In this document: in pieces, positions 51,147 to 59,509 of the stretch
Position numbering within the stretch: the first letter of the stretch is position 1
Layout of the letters: every line of letters starts with the position of its first letter
Source: CADCUY01 sp964242735
GTDB taxonomy: Bacteria > Actinomycetota > Actinomycetes > Actinomycetales > Quadrisphaeraceae
Assembly: GCA_964242735.1 (NCBI GenBank)
Contig: CAXTAK010000018.1
Location: 1-64,000, forward strand
Reading direction: 5' to 3'
Length of the DNA: 64,000 nucleotides
Position numbers and translations under genes: made by a program
Notes under the pieces: generated by a model
Database searches by the model: none
Told to the model about the DNA's origin: nothing
Seen by the model: only the letters and a program-made list of their open reading frames with translations

Positions 51147-51614
51147 TCAGGCCGAGGCGCGTCCGCCCGTGCCGCCGCTGCCGCCGGCGGCGAGGTCCGC
51201 GGCCCAGGCGCGGCGGTCGCGGTCGACGCGGCGGCCGATGCTGACCAGCCAGAACCACAGCGCGGCGAAGAGGGCGCCGACGAAGAACATCGACGGCACG
51301 AGGAACCCCAGCGCGATGAGCAGCACCTGCAGGCCCGTGCCCAGCGCGATGCCCCCGGGTCGTCGCACCACCCCGCCGGCCAGCACGAACGCCACGGCCA
51401 TCGCACCGCCGACGGCGAACACGGCCCCCACCGAGGGGCCGCCGGGCACCGCGACGAAGCGGCTCGCCACGATCGTGGCGAAGAAGACGATGAAGGCCTC
51501 GAGCAGCAGCGTCGCCGACGCCAGGCGCACGGTCATCGTCGGGGGCGGAACCTCCAGCGGCGCGTCGTCGCCCGACGCACCCCCGCCCGGCACCTCCGCG
51601 GGCGCCGCGCTCAC
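51147..51614 (-). CDS. DUF4233 membrane protein
   Basis: A 155-residue membrane protein of the DUF4233 family, typically encoded next to folC in actinobacteria. Four hydrophobic helices are visible: SATLLLEAFIVFFATIVA, SVGAVFAVGGAMAVAFVLAG, GTGLQVLLIALGFLVPSMFF and VGALFAALWFWLVSIGRRVD. The N-terminus is Pro/Ala-rich and the C-terminus Gly-rich. The GTG at 51614 overlaps the folC TGA (GTGA), so both are co-translated. Function is unknown. Confidence 0.87.
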   Translation of the reverse strand: MSAAPAEVPGGGASGDDAPLEVPPPTMTVRLASATLLLEAFIVFFATIVASRFVAVPGGPSVGAVFAVGGAMAVAFVLAGGVVRRPGGIALGTGLQVLLIALGFLVPSMFFVGALFAALWFWLVSIGRRVDRDRRAWAADLAAGGSGGTGGRASA

Positions 51615-52993
51615 CGGTCCGCCCGCAGCAGCACCCGCGCCTCGCCGACGACGGTCACCGACCCGGTGACCAGCACCCCGGCGCCCAACCCGTCGGAGGT
51701 GCCCTGCTCCGCGGCGTCCACCGCCACCTGGATCGCGTCGTCCAACCGCTCCACCGCGTGCACCCGCTCCTCCCCGAACACCTCGCGGGCCAGCTCGGCG
51801 AGCTCCTCGACGTCCAGGGACCGCGGGGACGTCGACCGGGTGATGACCACCTCGTCGAGCACCGGCTCCAGCACGTCCAGCATCGACGCGGCGTCCTTCC
51901 CGCGGAGCACCGCCACCACCCCCACGAGCCGCGTGAGCTCGAAGGCGTCCTCCAGGGCGACCACCACCGCCTGCGCGCCGGCCACGTTGTGGGCGGCGTC
52001 GACGATCACCAGCGGGCTGCGCCGCACCACCTCCAGGCGCCCCGGCGAGCTGGCGTCGGCGAACGCGGCGCGCACCACGTCCGGCTCCAGCACCCCGTCG
52101 GGGCCGCGCGCCTCGTCCCCGCCGCCGAGGAACGCCTCCACCGCGGCGACCGCCACCGCGGCGTTGGAGGCCTGGTGCGGCCCGTGCACGGGCAGCAGCA
52201 CGTCGTCGTACACCGACCGCAGCCCCTGCAGCCCCACCAGCTGCCCGCCCACGGCGACGGCGCGCGAGCGCACCCCGAAGTCGAGCCCCTCGCGGACCAC
52301 GGTGGCCCCGGCCTGCACCGCCCGGGCCAGCAGCACCTCCGCGGCCTCCGCGCTCTGCTGCGCCAGCACCGCCACCACCCCCTCCTCGATGATCCCGGCC
52401 TTCTCCCCCGCGATCTCGCCCACGGTGCCGCCGAGCAGGTCGGTGTGGTCCAGGGAGACGGGGGTGATCACCGCGACGGCGGGGTGGACGACGTTCGTGG
52501 CGTCCCACGTGCCACCGAGGCCCACCTCGATGACCGCGACGTCGACGGGGGCGTCGGCGAAGGCCGCGAAGGCCATCACCGCGAGCACCTCGAAGTACGT
52601 CAGTGCCGGCTGCTCCGCCGAGCGCAACCGGCCGTCGACGATCTCGACGTACGGCGCGACGTCCTCGTAGGCCGCCACGAACGCCTCAGCGGTCAGCGGC
52701 TCGCCGTCCACGCTGATCCGCTCCGTGACGCTGGACAGGTGCGGGCTGGTGAAGCGCCCGGTGCGCAGGTTCATCTCGCGCAGCAGCCGCTCGGCGAAGC
52801 GCACCGTGGAGGTCTTGCCGTTCGTGCCGCCGACGTGGATGACGGGGTAGGACAGGTGCGGGTCGCCGAGCAGGGCCAGGACGTCGACCAGGGGCTGCAG
52901 GCGCGGCTCCACGCGGTCCTCGGGGGTGCGCGCGAGCAGCTCGCCGTACACGGCGTCCAACCGCGTCGCCGCGCCGGTGGTCTCAGCGTTCAC
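51611..52993 (-). CDS. folC: Folylpolyglutamate/dihydrofolate synthase
   Basis: A 460-residue FolC, which adds glutamates to folates. Mur-ligase-like ATP site VIHVGGTNGKTSTVRFAERL near residue 50, LRTGRFTSPHLSSVTERIS next, and the central VAVIEVGLGGTWDATNVVHP with VAVITPVSLDHTDLLGGTVG. The C-terminal domain ends VLVTGSVTVVGEARVLLRAD. Start GTG at 52993. Common order in actinobacteria is ileS or valS, folC, DUF4233 and ndk; here the ileS lies 2 kb upstream with a decayed module between. Confidence 0.95.
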   Translation of the reverse strand: MNAETTGAATRLDAVYGELLARTPEDRVEPRLQPLVDVLALLGDPHLSYPVIHVGGTNGKTSTVRFAERLLREMNLRTGRFTSPHLSSVTERISVDGEPLTAEAFVAAYEDVAPYVEIVDGRLRSAEQPALTYFEVLAVMAFAAFADAPVDVAVIEVGLGGTWDATNVVHPAVAVITPVSLDHTDLLGGTVGEIAGEKAGIIEEGVVAVLAQQSAEAAEVLLARAVQAGATVVREGLDFGVRSRAVAVGGQLVGLQGLRSVYDDVLLPVHGPHQASNAAVAVAAVEAFLGGGDEARGPDGVLEPDVVRAAFADASSPGRLEVVRRSPLVIVDAAHNVAGAQAVVVALEDAFELTRLVGVVAVLRGKDAASMLDVLEPVLDEVVITRSTSPRSLDVEELAELAREVFGEERVHAVERLDDAIQVAVDAAEQGTSDGLGAGVLVTGSVTVVGEARVLLRADR

Positions 52994-53097
52994 CCCCCCA
53001 TCGTCGCGCGCCGCACGGAGGCGGTCGACCCAGGGCCGCTGTCGACCTCCCAGCGGAGTGGACGGATGCGCTGGTTCAGCGCCGGTGCGCTGCGACA

Positions 53098-54520
53098 GTG
53101 CTGACCCGCCTGGAAGTGGACGGGTTCAAGAACCTCCTGGACGTCCAGGTGGATTTCGGGCCCTTCACGTGCATCGCGGGGGCCAACGGCATCGGCAAGT
53201 AGAACGTCTTCGACGTGATCGAGTTCATGTCGCACCTGTCGAGCGAGGCCCTCATCGAGGCGTCGCAGCGCGGACGAGGCGCATCAGGGATCCGCGGCAG
53301 CGATCCTCGTGACCTCTTCTGGCACGGGCGCAGCGGAACGCCCGGGCCCATCCAGGTGGCGGTGGAGATGCTGGTCCCCCGATCGGTCGAGGACGACCTC
53401 GGTGCCGAGACCGCACCGACGACGACATTCCTGAGGTACGAGGTCGAACTCGGCTTCGAGGCCCCGGTCGGCCAGGGCAGCCTCGGCCGCCTCGTCCTCC
53501 TGCGCGAGGAGCTGCGACACATCACCAGGGGAGGAGCGCCCGGGCACCTGAGGTTCGAGCACAGTGCCCGGCGGTTCTGGGACGAGGTCTCGTCGGCGAG
53601 CGCAGGGGTGGCGCCTCCTTGTCGACGGAGCAGCGCGACGAGGGGACGATCAGCAACGTCCACGGGGACGGTGGCAGTCGAGGCCGGCCGCAGCCGCGAG
53701 CTGCTACGCGTGCCGGCAGGACCGTGCTCTCCACCGTCACGACCGGGGACTACCGGACCATCATGGCCGCACGCCGCGAGATGCAGAGCTGGCGCCGCTC
53801 GGCCCTGGAGCCGTCCGCCTCGAGGGAGCCCGACGGCTTCGACGCGCCGCGGAGCCTGTCGCAGGACGGGCGGCACCTGGCAGCGACCCTGTACCGCATC
53901 GCACACCAGGTGGACAGCAGTGGTCATGCTGACCCGGAGGCTGTCTGCGCCCGTGTGGCCGGGCGCCTCTCAGACCTCTCTGGAGTCGGGGTTGAGAAGC
54001 TCGACGTCGAGCTCGACCAGGTCCGCGAGGTGTCCCCCCTGCTGCTGGACGAACGGAAAATGCCCGGCTTGCCTGCCGGGCCCCTGTCGGAGGGGACCTT
54101 GCGCTTCCTCGCCCTGTGCGTCCTGGTGGAGGACTCACGGTCAACGGGGCTCGTCTGCATGGAGGAGCCGGAGAACGGCAGGCACCCCGCTGATCTCAGG
54201 GCGATGCTCCAGCTCGTGCAGGACTCGGCAGTCGATCCCACCGAGTCACCCGGTGAGAGCAACCCGTTCCGGCAGGTGATGGTCAACACGCACTCGCCCG
54301 GGGTCGTGCAGCTCTGCGACCCGAGGACCTGCTCCTCGCCGAGGTCCTCGTCGTGCAGCTCGACAGCGGCCGCTCGGCTCGCGCTCGGACGTTGTCGCCC
54401 CATCGCGCCACATGGCGGGCAGAGAGTACGGCGGGAACGTTCACGAAGGCGGATGTCACGCCGTACCTGACGCCACCCCGTGACGCGCAGATGAGACTGC
54501 CGCTCGACCTGGCCGCATGA
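53098..54520 (+). pseudogene. Broken AAA ATPase (AAA_21-like), probable defence ATPase
   Basis: The frame starts at GTG 53098 with TRLEVDGFKNLLDVQVDFGP and Walker A GANGIGK, but codon 35 is TAG (53200-53202), replacing the Ser of the expected GKS, followed by NVFDVIEFMSHLSSEALIE. Near 53605-53620 the reading shifts to GDGGSRGRPQPRAATRAGRT and AARREMQSWRRSALEPSA, then LVCMEEPENGRHPADLRAM and VMVNTHSPGVVQLC. A second shift near 54320 gives PEDLLLAEVLVVQLDSG through to TGA 54518-54520. One nonsense change and two frameshifts disable an ATPase of a type that pairs with a TOPRIM- or DUF4276-like partner. The partner follows with an ATGA overlap. Confidence 0.88.
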
Positions 54521-55100
54521 TCCGGAAAATGGTTCCGAGGTCGGCCCTCTCCCTCTCCGAGGGGAGTTCCGACTCCCCTCTCGCGGACGTCGTGCCCGGC
54601 CTCTTCCGTGATCAGACGTCGTCCTGCGGGTCACCGCGCCCGACCTGTGCTCCTCTCAGCTCGACGGCGTGCCCGACGTCCTCGTGCTGCACCGGGACGC
54701 CGACACCCCAGGAGTCGATCTCCGCCGAGCCGAGCTGGTCGAGGCGTGCGAAGCGGTCGGTGTGACGTGCCCCCTGGTGCCGATCGTGCCGGTGCGCATG
54801 ACCGAGGCGTGGCTCCTCCTCGACCCTCAGGCCATCACGGTGGTGGCGGGCGATCCGCGGGGCGGACTCCGCCGGCCCTCCCGAAGCCTGGAGAGATCGA
54901 GGCTCACTGATCCCCAGCGGCTCCTGCAGGAGTCGCTGCTGACCGCCGCCGACGCCGCAGGCCGTCGACGCGACCAGGTGGCGCTGCGCTCTCCCGCCCA
55001 CCGCCGTCAGCTGATCGAACGCCGTGCCCGCTTCGGGGCCGTGGCTGGACCGGCGTCGCTCCGCGCCCTCACCGACGACATCGCCCGCGTCGTCGTCGTG
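54517..55100 (+). pseudogene. Broken partner of the AAA ATPase (DUF4276-like)
   Basis: ATG 54517 overlaps the ATPase stop. The first frame has SALSLSEGSSDSPLADVVPG and LFRD; near 54620 a shift leads to VLRVTAPDLCSSQLDGVPDV, LVLHRDADTPGVDLRRAELV and CPLVPIVPVRMTEAWLLLDP. The segment that should link APD and LVLHRDAD is shorter than expected, which suggests a deletion as well. The acidic residues (EGSSD, HRDAD) resemble a TOPRIM-like catalytic centre. This pairing with an AAA_21 ATPase is seen in phage-defence modules; assignment is inference. The last frame runs on into the ileS 3' end (to 55238) so the natural end is unclear. Confidence 0.75.
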
Positions 55101-55144
55101 ACCTCGGGCACCGCCCGAGGTCACGACGACGTCAGCTGTGTCGC

Positions 55145-58100
55145 TCAGGCGCGAGCGACCTCGACCACCACCAGCTCCCCGGGTGCGGTCGTGACGTCCA
55201 CGGAGGTGGCGAGCACCTCTCCGGCGATCCGATCATGATGCGACTGGGCCGCGTCCAGCCGGTGAGCGGGCACCGCCAGCGACAGGGCGATGCGGTCGCT
55301 GACGTGCAGGCCCGCGGCCCGGCGCGCCTCCTGCACCTGGCGCACCACGTCGTTGGCCCAGCCCCGCGCCTCCAGCTCGGGGGTGACCTCGGTGGCCAGG
55401 ACGACGAAGCCGCCACCGGGCAGGGTGGCGGTCACGCGGTCCACACGATCCGCGGCGCCGCCCGCGCCGTCGTCGACCACGGTGGTCAGCTCGTACTCCC
55501 CCTCCTGGAGCACGATGCCGCCGGCGGCGACGGTGCCGGTCGCGTCGACCTCCCACGCCCCCGAGCGCGCGGCCTGGATCGCCAGCTGCACCTGCCGCCC
55601 CAGGCGGGGGCCGGCGGCGCGGGCGTTGACGCTCAGCTTCTGGGTGATCCCGTAGGACTCGGCCACGTCGCCCCCGCCGGTGCCGCCACCGGCCTGGTCG
55701 TCGAGGTCGACCAGCTCCACGACGTCGACGTTGACCTCGTCGGCCACCAGTGCGCTCAGCTGCTCCAGCGCCGCGGCCCCGTGCACCGCCACGGTCAGGG
55801 ACGGCAGGGGCTGGCGCACCCGCAGGCCCGCGGCCTTGCGCAGCCCCAGCGCCACCGAGCACACCGCCCGAGCGGCGCCCATCGCCTCCACCAGCTCGCG
55901 GGTGCCGGCGTCGTCGGGGAGGTCGGCGTCGTCGGGGTAGTCGGTCAGGTGCACGCTGCGCCCCCCGGTCAGACCGCGCCACACCTCCTCGGTGACCAGC
56001 GGCAGCAGCGGCGCCGCCACCCGGCACACCACCTCCAGCACGGTGTGCAGGGTGTCGACGGCGTCGCGGGCGTCGGGGCCCTCGCTCCAGAAGCGGCGCC
56101 GGGATCGGCGCACGTACCAGTTGCTGAGCCCGTCGAGGTACCCGCGGACCGCCTCGCACGCCCCCGCGACGTCCAGGGCGTCCATCAGGTCGCGGACGCG
56201 GGAGACCAGGTCCGCGAGCTCCCCGAGCACGTACCGGTCGAGGGTGTGCGGGGAGTCGGTGCGCCAGCGCCCCACCACCCCCCGCGACCCGTCGGCCCCA
56301 CCCTCGACCGGCATCTCCCCGGCGTACAGGGCCAGGAACGACCAGCAGCTCCACAGCGGCAGCAGCACCTGGCGCACGCCCTCGCGGATGCCGGCCTCGG
56401 TGGTGACGAGGTTGCCGCCGCGCAGGACGGGGCTGGACATGAGGAACCAGCGCATCGCGTCGGCGCCGTCGCGGTCGAAGACCTCGGCGACGTCGGGGTA
56501 GTTGCGCAGCGACTTGCTCATCTTGCGCCCGTCCTCGCCGAGGACGATGCCGTGGACCAGGGCGGTGGTGAACGCCGGGCGGTCGAACAGCGCGGTGGCC
56601 AGCACGTGCAGGGTGTAGAACCACCCGCGGGTCTGGCCGATGTACTCCACGATGAAGTCGCCCGGGTTGTGCTCCTCGAACCACTCCCGGTTCTCGAACG
56701 GGTAGTGCACCTGCGCGAAGGGCATGGCGCCGGACTCGAACCAGCAGTCGAGCACCTCGGGGACCCGGCGCATCGTCGAGCGCCCCGTGGGGTCGTCGGG
56801 GTTGGGACGGGTGAGCTCGTCGACGTGGGGGCGGTGCAGGTCGCTCGGGCGCACCCCGAAGTCGCGCTCGAGGGCGTCGAGGGAGCCGTAGACGTCGGTG
56901 CGCGGGTGGGCGGGGTCGTCGCTGACCCACACCGGGATGGGGCTGCCCCAGAACCGGTTGCGGCTGATCGACCAGTCGCGGGCCCCCGCCAGCCACTTCC
57001 CGAAGGAACCGTCGCGCACGTGGCCGGGCACCCAGGCGATCTGCTGGTTCAGCTCGACCATCCGGTCGCGGACGGCGGTGACCTGCACGAACCAGCTGGA
57101 GACGGCCCGGTAGATCAGCGGGTTGCCGCACCGCCAGCAGTGCGGGTACGGGTGGTCGTAGGTCTCGGCGCGCACCAGTGCGGTGCCCTCGCCGACCGAG
57201 TTGCCTGGACCGGCACCGGCCTTGAGGTCGGCGATGATCGCGGGGTTGGCCTCGAAGACCTGCTGGCCCTGGTAGTCGGGCACGCGCGCGTCGAAGCGAC
57301 CGCGGGCGTCGACCGCGACGACGGTCTCGATGCCCGCCGCCTCGGCGACCGCGGAGTCCTCCTCGCCGTAGGCGGGGGCGGTGTGCACCGCCCCGGTGCC
57401 GTCGTCGGTGGTGACGTAGTCCGCGGCGAGCACCTGGTGGGCGTTCGCCGCGCCCGCGAAGTAGGTGAAGGGCGGGGTGTACGTGGAGCCGACCAGGTCC
57501 GCGCCCTTGAGGCGGGCCACGACCACGGCGCCGTCCCCGACCTCGCCGAGCTCGCGGGCGTAGTGGGCGAGCCGGGCCTCGGCCAGCACCACGCGACCGA
57601 GCGCGCTCTCGACGACGGCGTAGTCGACGTCCGGGCCGACGGCGACGGCCATGTTGGACGGCAGGGTCCACGGCGTCGTGGTCCACACCAGCACGCGGGC
57701 GCCGGCGGCCGGGCCCGAGGTGAGGGGAAAGCCGACGGTGACCGCCGGGTCCTGGCGCTGGCGGTAGACGTCGTCCATGCGCGTCTCGGTGGCGGACAGC
57801 GGGGTCTCGCACCGCCAGCAGTAGGCGAGCACCCGGAAGCCCTCGTAGACGAGTCCCTTGTCCCACAGGGCCTTGAACGCCCACATCACCGACTCCATGT
57901 AGTCGGTGTCGAGGGTCTTGTAGTCGTTGGCGAAGTCCACCCACCGGGCCTGGCGGGTGACGTACCGCTCCCAGTCGGCGGTGTAGCGCAGCACCGAGGT
58001 GCGGCAGACGTCGTTGAACCGGGCGACGCCCATCTCCTCGATCTCGGCCTTGCGCGTGAGGCCCAGCTGCCGCTCGGCCTCGACCTCGGCGGGAAGCCCG

Positions 58101-58426
58101 TGGCAGTCCCAGCCGAAGCGGCGCTCCACCCGCTGCCCGCGCATCGTGCGGTAGCGGGGCACGACGTCCTTGACGTACCCGGTGAGCAGGTGCCCGTAGT
58201 GGGGCAGGCCGTTCGCGAAGGGGGGGCCGTCGTAGAAGACGTACTCCCCTCGACCACCGGCACCGTCGGCACTCCCGGCACCGTCCTGGACCGGTCGCGC
58301 AGCGACGCTGGCCTCGAAGGTGCGGTCGCCCTGCCAGTACCGCAGCACCGCGGCCTCGACGTCGGGGAAGGAGGGCGAGGGCGGCACGGAGTCCGCGCCG
58401 CTCGCCGACGCCAGGGGGTAGGTCAT
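55145..58426 (-). CDS. ileS: Isoleucyl-tRNA synthetase
   Basis: A 1093-residue class I synthetase that charges tRNA-Ile and edits valine. HIGH-type motif PPFANGLPHYGHLLTGYVKD near residue 70, the adjoining RFGWDCHGLPAEVEAERQLG, the editing domain (TTPWTLPSNMAVAVGPDVDY) and the KMSKS loop GRKMSKSLRNYPDVAEVFD are all present. A C-terminal DUF5915-type region with VNVDVVELVDLDD marks the eukaryotic-like long IleRS (type 2). GGAG eight bases before ATG 58426 is the ribosome-binding site, which the T-box leader may hide. Convergent with the dead defence module. Confidence 0.96.
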   Translation of the reverse strand: MTYPLASASGADSVPPSPSFPDVEAAVLRYWQGDRTFEASVAARPVQDGAGSADGAGGRGEYVFYDGPPFANGLPHYGHLLTGYVKDVVPRYRTMRGQRVERRFGWDCHGLPAEVEAERQLGLTRKAEIEEMGVARFNDVCRTSVLRYTADWERYVTRQARWVDFANDYKTLDTDYMESVMWAFKALWDKGLVYEGFRVLAYCWRCETPLSATETRMDDVYRQRQDPAVTVGFPLTSGPAAGARVLVWTTTPWTLPSNMAVAVGPDVDYAVVESALGRVVLAEARLAHYARELGEVGDGAVVVARLKGADLVGSTYTPPFTYFAGAANAHQVLAADYVTTDDGTGAVHTAPAYGEEDSAVAEAAGIETVVAVDARGRFDARVPDYQGQQVFEANPAIIADLKAGAGPGNSVGEGTALVRAETYDHPYPHCWRCGNPLIYRAVSSWFVQVTAVRDRMVELNQQIAWVPGHVRDGSFGKWLAGARDWSISRNRFWGSPIPVWVSDDPAHPRTDVYGSLDALERDFGVRPSDLHRPHVDELTRPNPDDPTGRSTMRRVPEVLDCWFESGAMPFAQVHYPFENREWFEEHNPGDFIVEYIGQTRGWFYTLHVLATALFDRPAFTTALVHGIVLGEDGRKMSKSLRNYPDVAEVFDRDGADAMRWFLMSSPVLRGGNLVTTEAGIREGVRQVLLPLWSCWSFLALYAGEMPVEGGADGSRGVVGRWRTDSPHTLDRYVLGELADLVSRVRDLMDALDVAGACEAVRGYLDGLSNWYVRRSRRRFWSEGPDARDAVDTLHTVLEVVCRVAAPLLPLVTEEVWRGLTGGRSVHLTDYPDDADLPDDAGTRELVEAMGAARAVCSVALGLRKAAGLRVRQPLPSLTVAVHGAAALEQLSALVADEVNVDVVELVDLDDQAGGGTGGGDVAESYGITQKLSVNARAAGPRLGRQVQLAIQAARSGAWEVDATGTVAAGGIVLQEGEYELTTVVDDGAGGAADRVDRVTATLPGGGFVVLATEVTPELEARGWANDVVRQVQEARRAAGLHVSDRIALSLAVPAHRLDAAQSHHDRIAGEVLATSVDVTTAPGELVVVEVARA

Positions 58427-58434
58427 CTCGTCCG

Positions 58435-58655
58435 CTCCACACCGTGATCGCTCGACCCTGGTGCGGGGACGACGCCACCCGGTGGGGCGCGCCGCGGTAC
58501 CACCCCGCTTGCCGCTCCGGGGTGCCGGGGCGGCCGCTCGCGAGCGGCGATGACGGGCCGCACCCGTCCGGGTCTACTGGGCGGGTGCGTGCGGTCCGCC
58601 GTTCTTCCGGAGGCTCACCGGTGATGGCCGGGTCGACGCCTGTGGCGACAGCGTA
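58435..58655 (-). promoter_or_regulatory. ileS T-box riboswitch leader
   Basis: The minus-strand leader of ileS has the actinobacterial T-box hallmarks. The specifier region reads GGCCATCACCGGTGAGCC with the isoleucine codon AUC at 58625-58623, then CTCCGGAAGAACGG closing Stem I. The T-box core CGGGGTGGTACCGCG lies at 58507-58493, whose UGGU (58502-58499) pairs with the free NCCA end of uncharged tRNA-Ile. It precedes GGAG (58438-58435) and the ATG. Actinobacterial ileS T-boxes act on translation initiation by hiding the ribosome-binding site (established for the class). Stem I looks short, as in the ultrashort class. The exact transcript start is not visible. Confidence 0.93.
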
Positions 58656-58720
58656 GCGCCCGCGGCACGCGGTGGGGGGGACCCATCCCGCCGGTCCTGC
58701 TGCTGGTCGCGCCCTGTCCG

Positions 58721-59204
58721 TGGACCCGGGGGGTACCCGCCGATCGCCGGACGACCCTCGTCCGCCCGCGGTACGAGCTCATCGACGCGACCACGATCAC
58801 GACGCCGTACGCGGGCCCGCCGCACCAGGACCGTGGTCCGCGACCCGACCGTCCCCCTCGCGCTCGCCGCACCGAGCGGCGTCGAGGCCCACCCGGGGGC
58901 GGACGTGCGTCCCAGCGCCGACGACCCCGCCGACCTGCTGATCCCGGACGTGGTGGTCGCCGTGCCGAGCGACCCGAGGAGCACGTCCGTCCTCGCGGCG
59001 GACGTCCCGGTCGCCGTGGAGGTCGTCTCGCCGAGCAGCCGCACGAACGACCGCGTCACCGAGCTCGCCACACACCCGGCGTGGGGCGTGCCCGCCCACC
59101 TCCTCGTCGACATCACCGACGGGGCGGGGACGGCGGTGACCTGGCACGGGGAGACCTCGGCGGTGCGTCGGGCGGTCGCGGCGGTCGAGCAGCTCGCCCC
59201 CTGA
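58721..59204 (+). pseudogene. Uma2 family endonuclease-like gene, frameshifted
   Basis: Uma2-type (restriction-endonuclease-like) sequence in two frames. The first frame (58733 on) reads RRTTLVRPRYELIDATTITT and YAGPPHQ; near 58830 it shifts to VVRDPTVPLALAAPSGVEAH, DLLIPDVVVAVPSDP, DVPVAVEVVSPSSRTNDRVT and HPAWGVPAHLLVDITDG. The order matches the family core, with catalytic PDVVV, EVVSPSS and DRVT blocks. One frameshift separates them, so a shorter in-frame start at 58833 would lack the N-terminal domain. Uma2 proteins are abundant in actinobacteria with unknown targets. The start codon of the original gene is not identifiable. Confidence 0.72.
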
Positions 59205-59509
59205 CGCACACCCGGGCCGACGGCTGCCCCGCCGCAGTTCTCGGCGCGACAGGTCGAGCCCGTCCGCGGGTGCACCACAGACGCCGGCTCGGCTGCCCGA
59301 CCGCGCTCATCGAGGGGCGCGGCACCCAGCGGCAGGTGCGGCACCGTCAGCAGGAGCGGTGCTGCGTCGACCCCTGCGGCACCGCTCGCGCCGCGATGAA
59401 CCAAATGCACTAGTTCATCACCGGCAGTCTCCCTCCGCTACGGTTTGCCCGGATCGGGTAGGACGGCCTCGCCTGCCACCCCGCGCCCCGACAGCTCGAA
59501 GGAGTCACC
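59205..59509 (+). promoter_or_regulatory. Upstream region of the conservon
   Basis: A 305-bp region with no convincing gene. Its left part has weak coding-like frames on both strands that I reject. The right end, from about 59404, is less GC-rich (AACCAAATGCACTAGTTCAT) and is the likely promoter; TTCATC at 59414 with TACGGT at 59439 is a loose sigma-70-type pair with a 19-bp spacer. AAGGAG at 59500-59505 precedes the GTG at 59510. Confidence 0.4.

Noticed and set aside
55235..58447. 1070-aa plus-strand ORF opposite ileS
   Set aside because: ileS on the minus strand has both class I signature motifs and a T-box leader; the plus frame is a Val/His/Gly-rich shadow.
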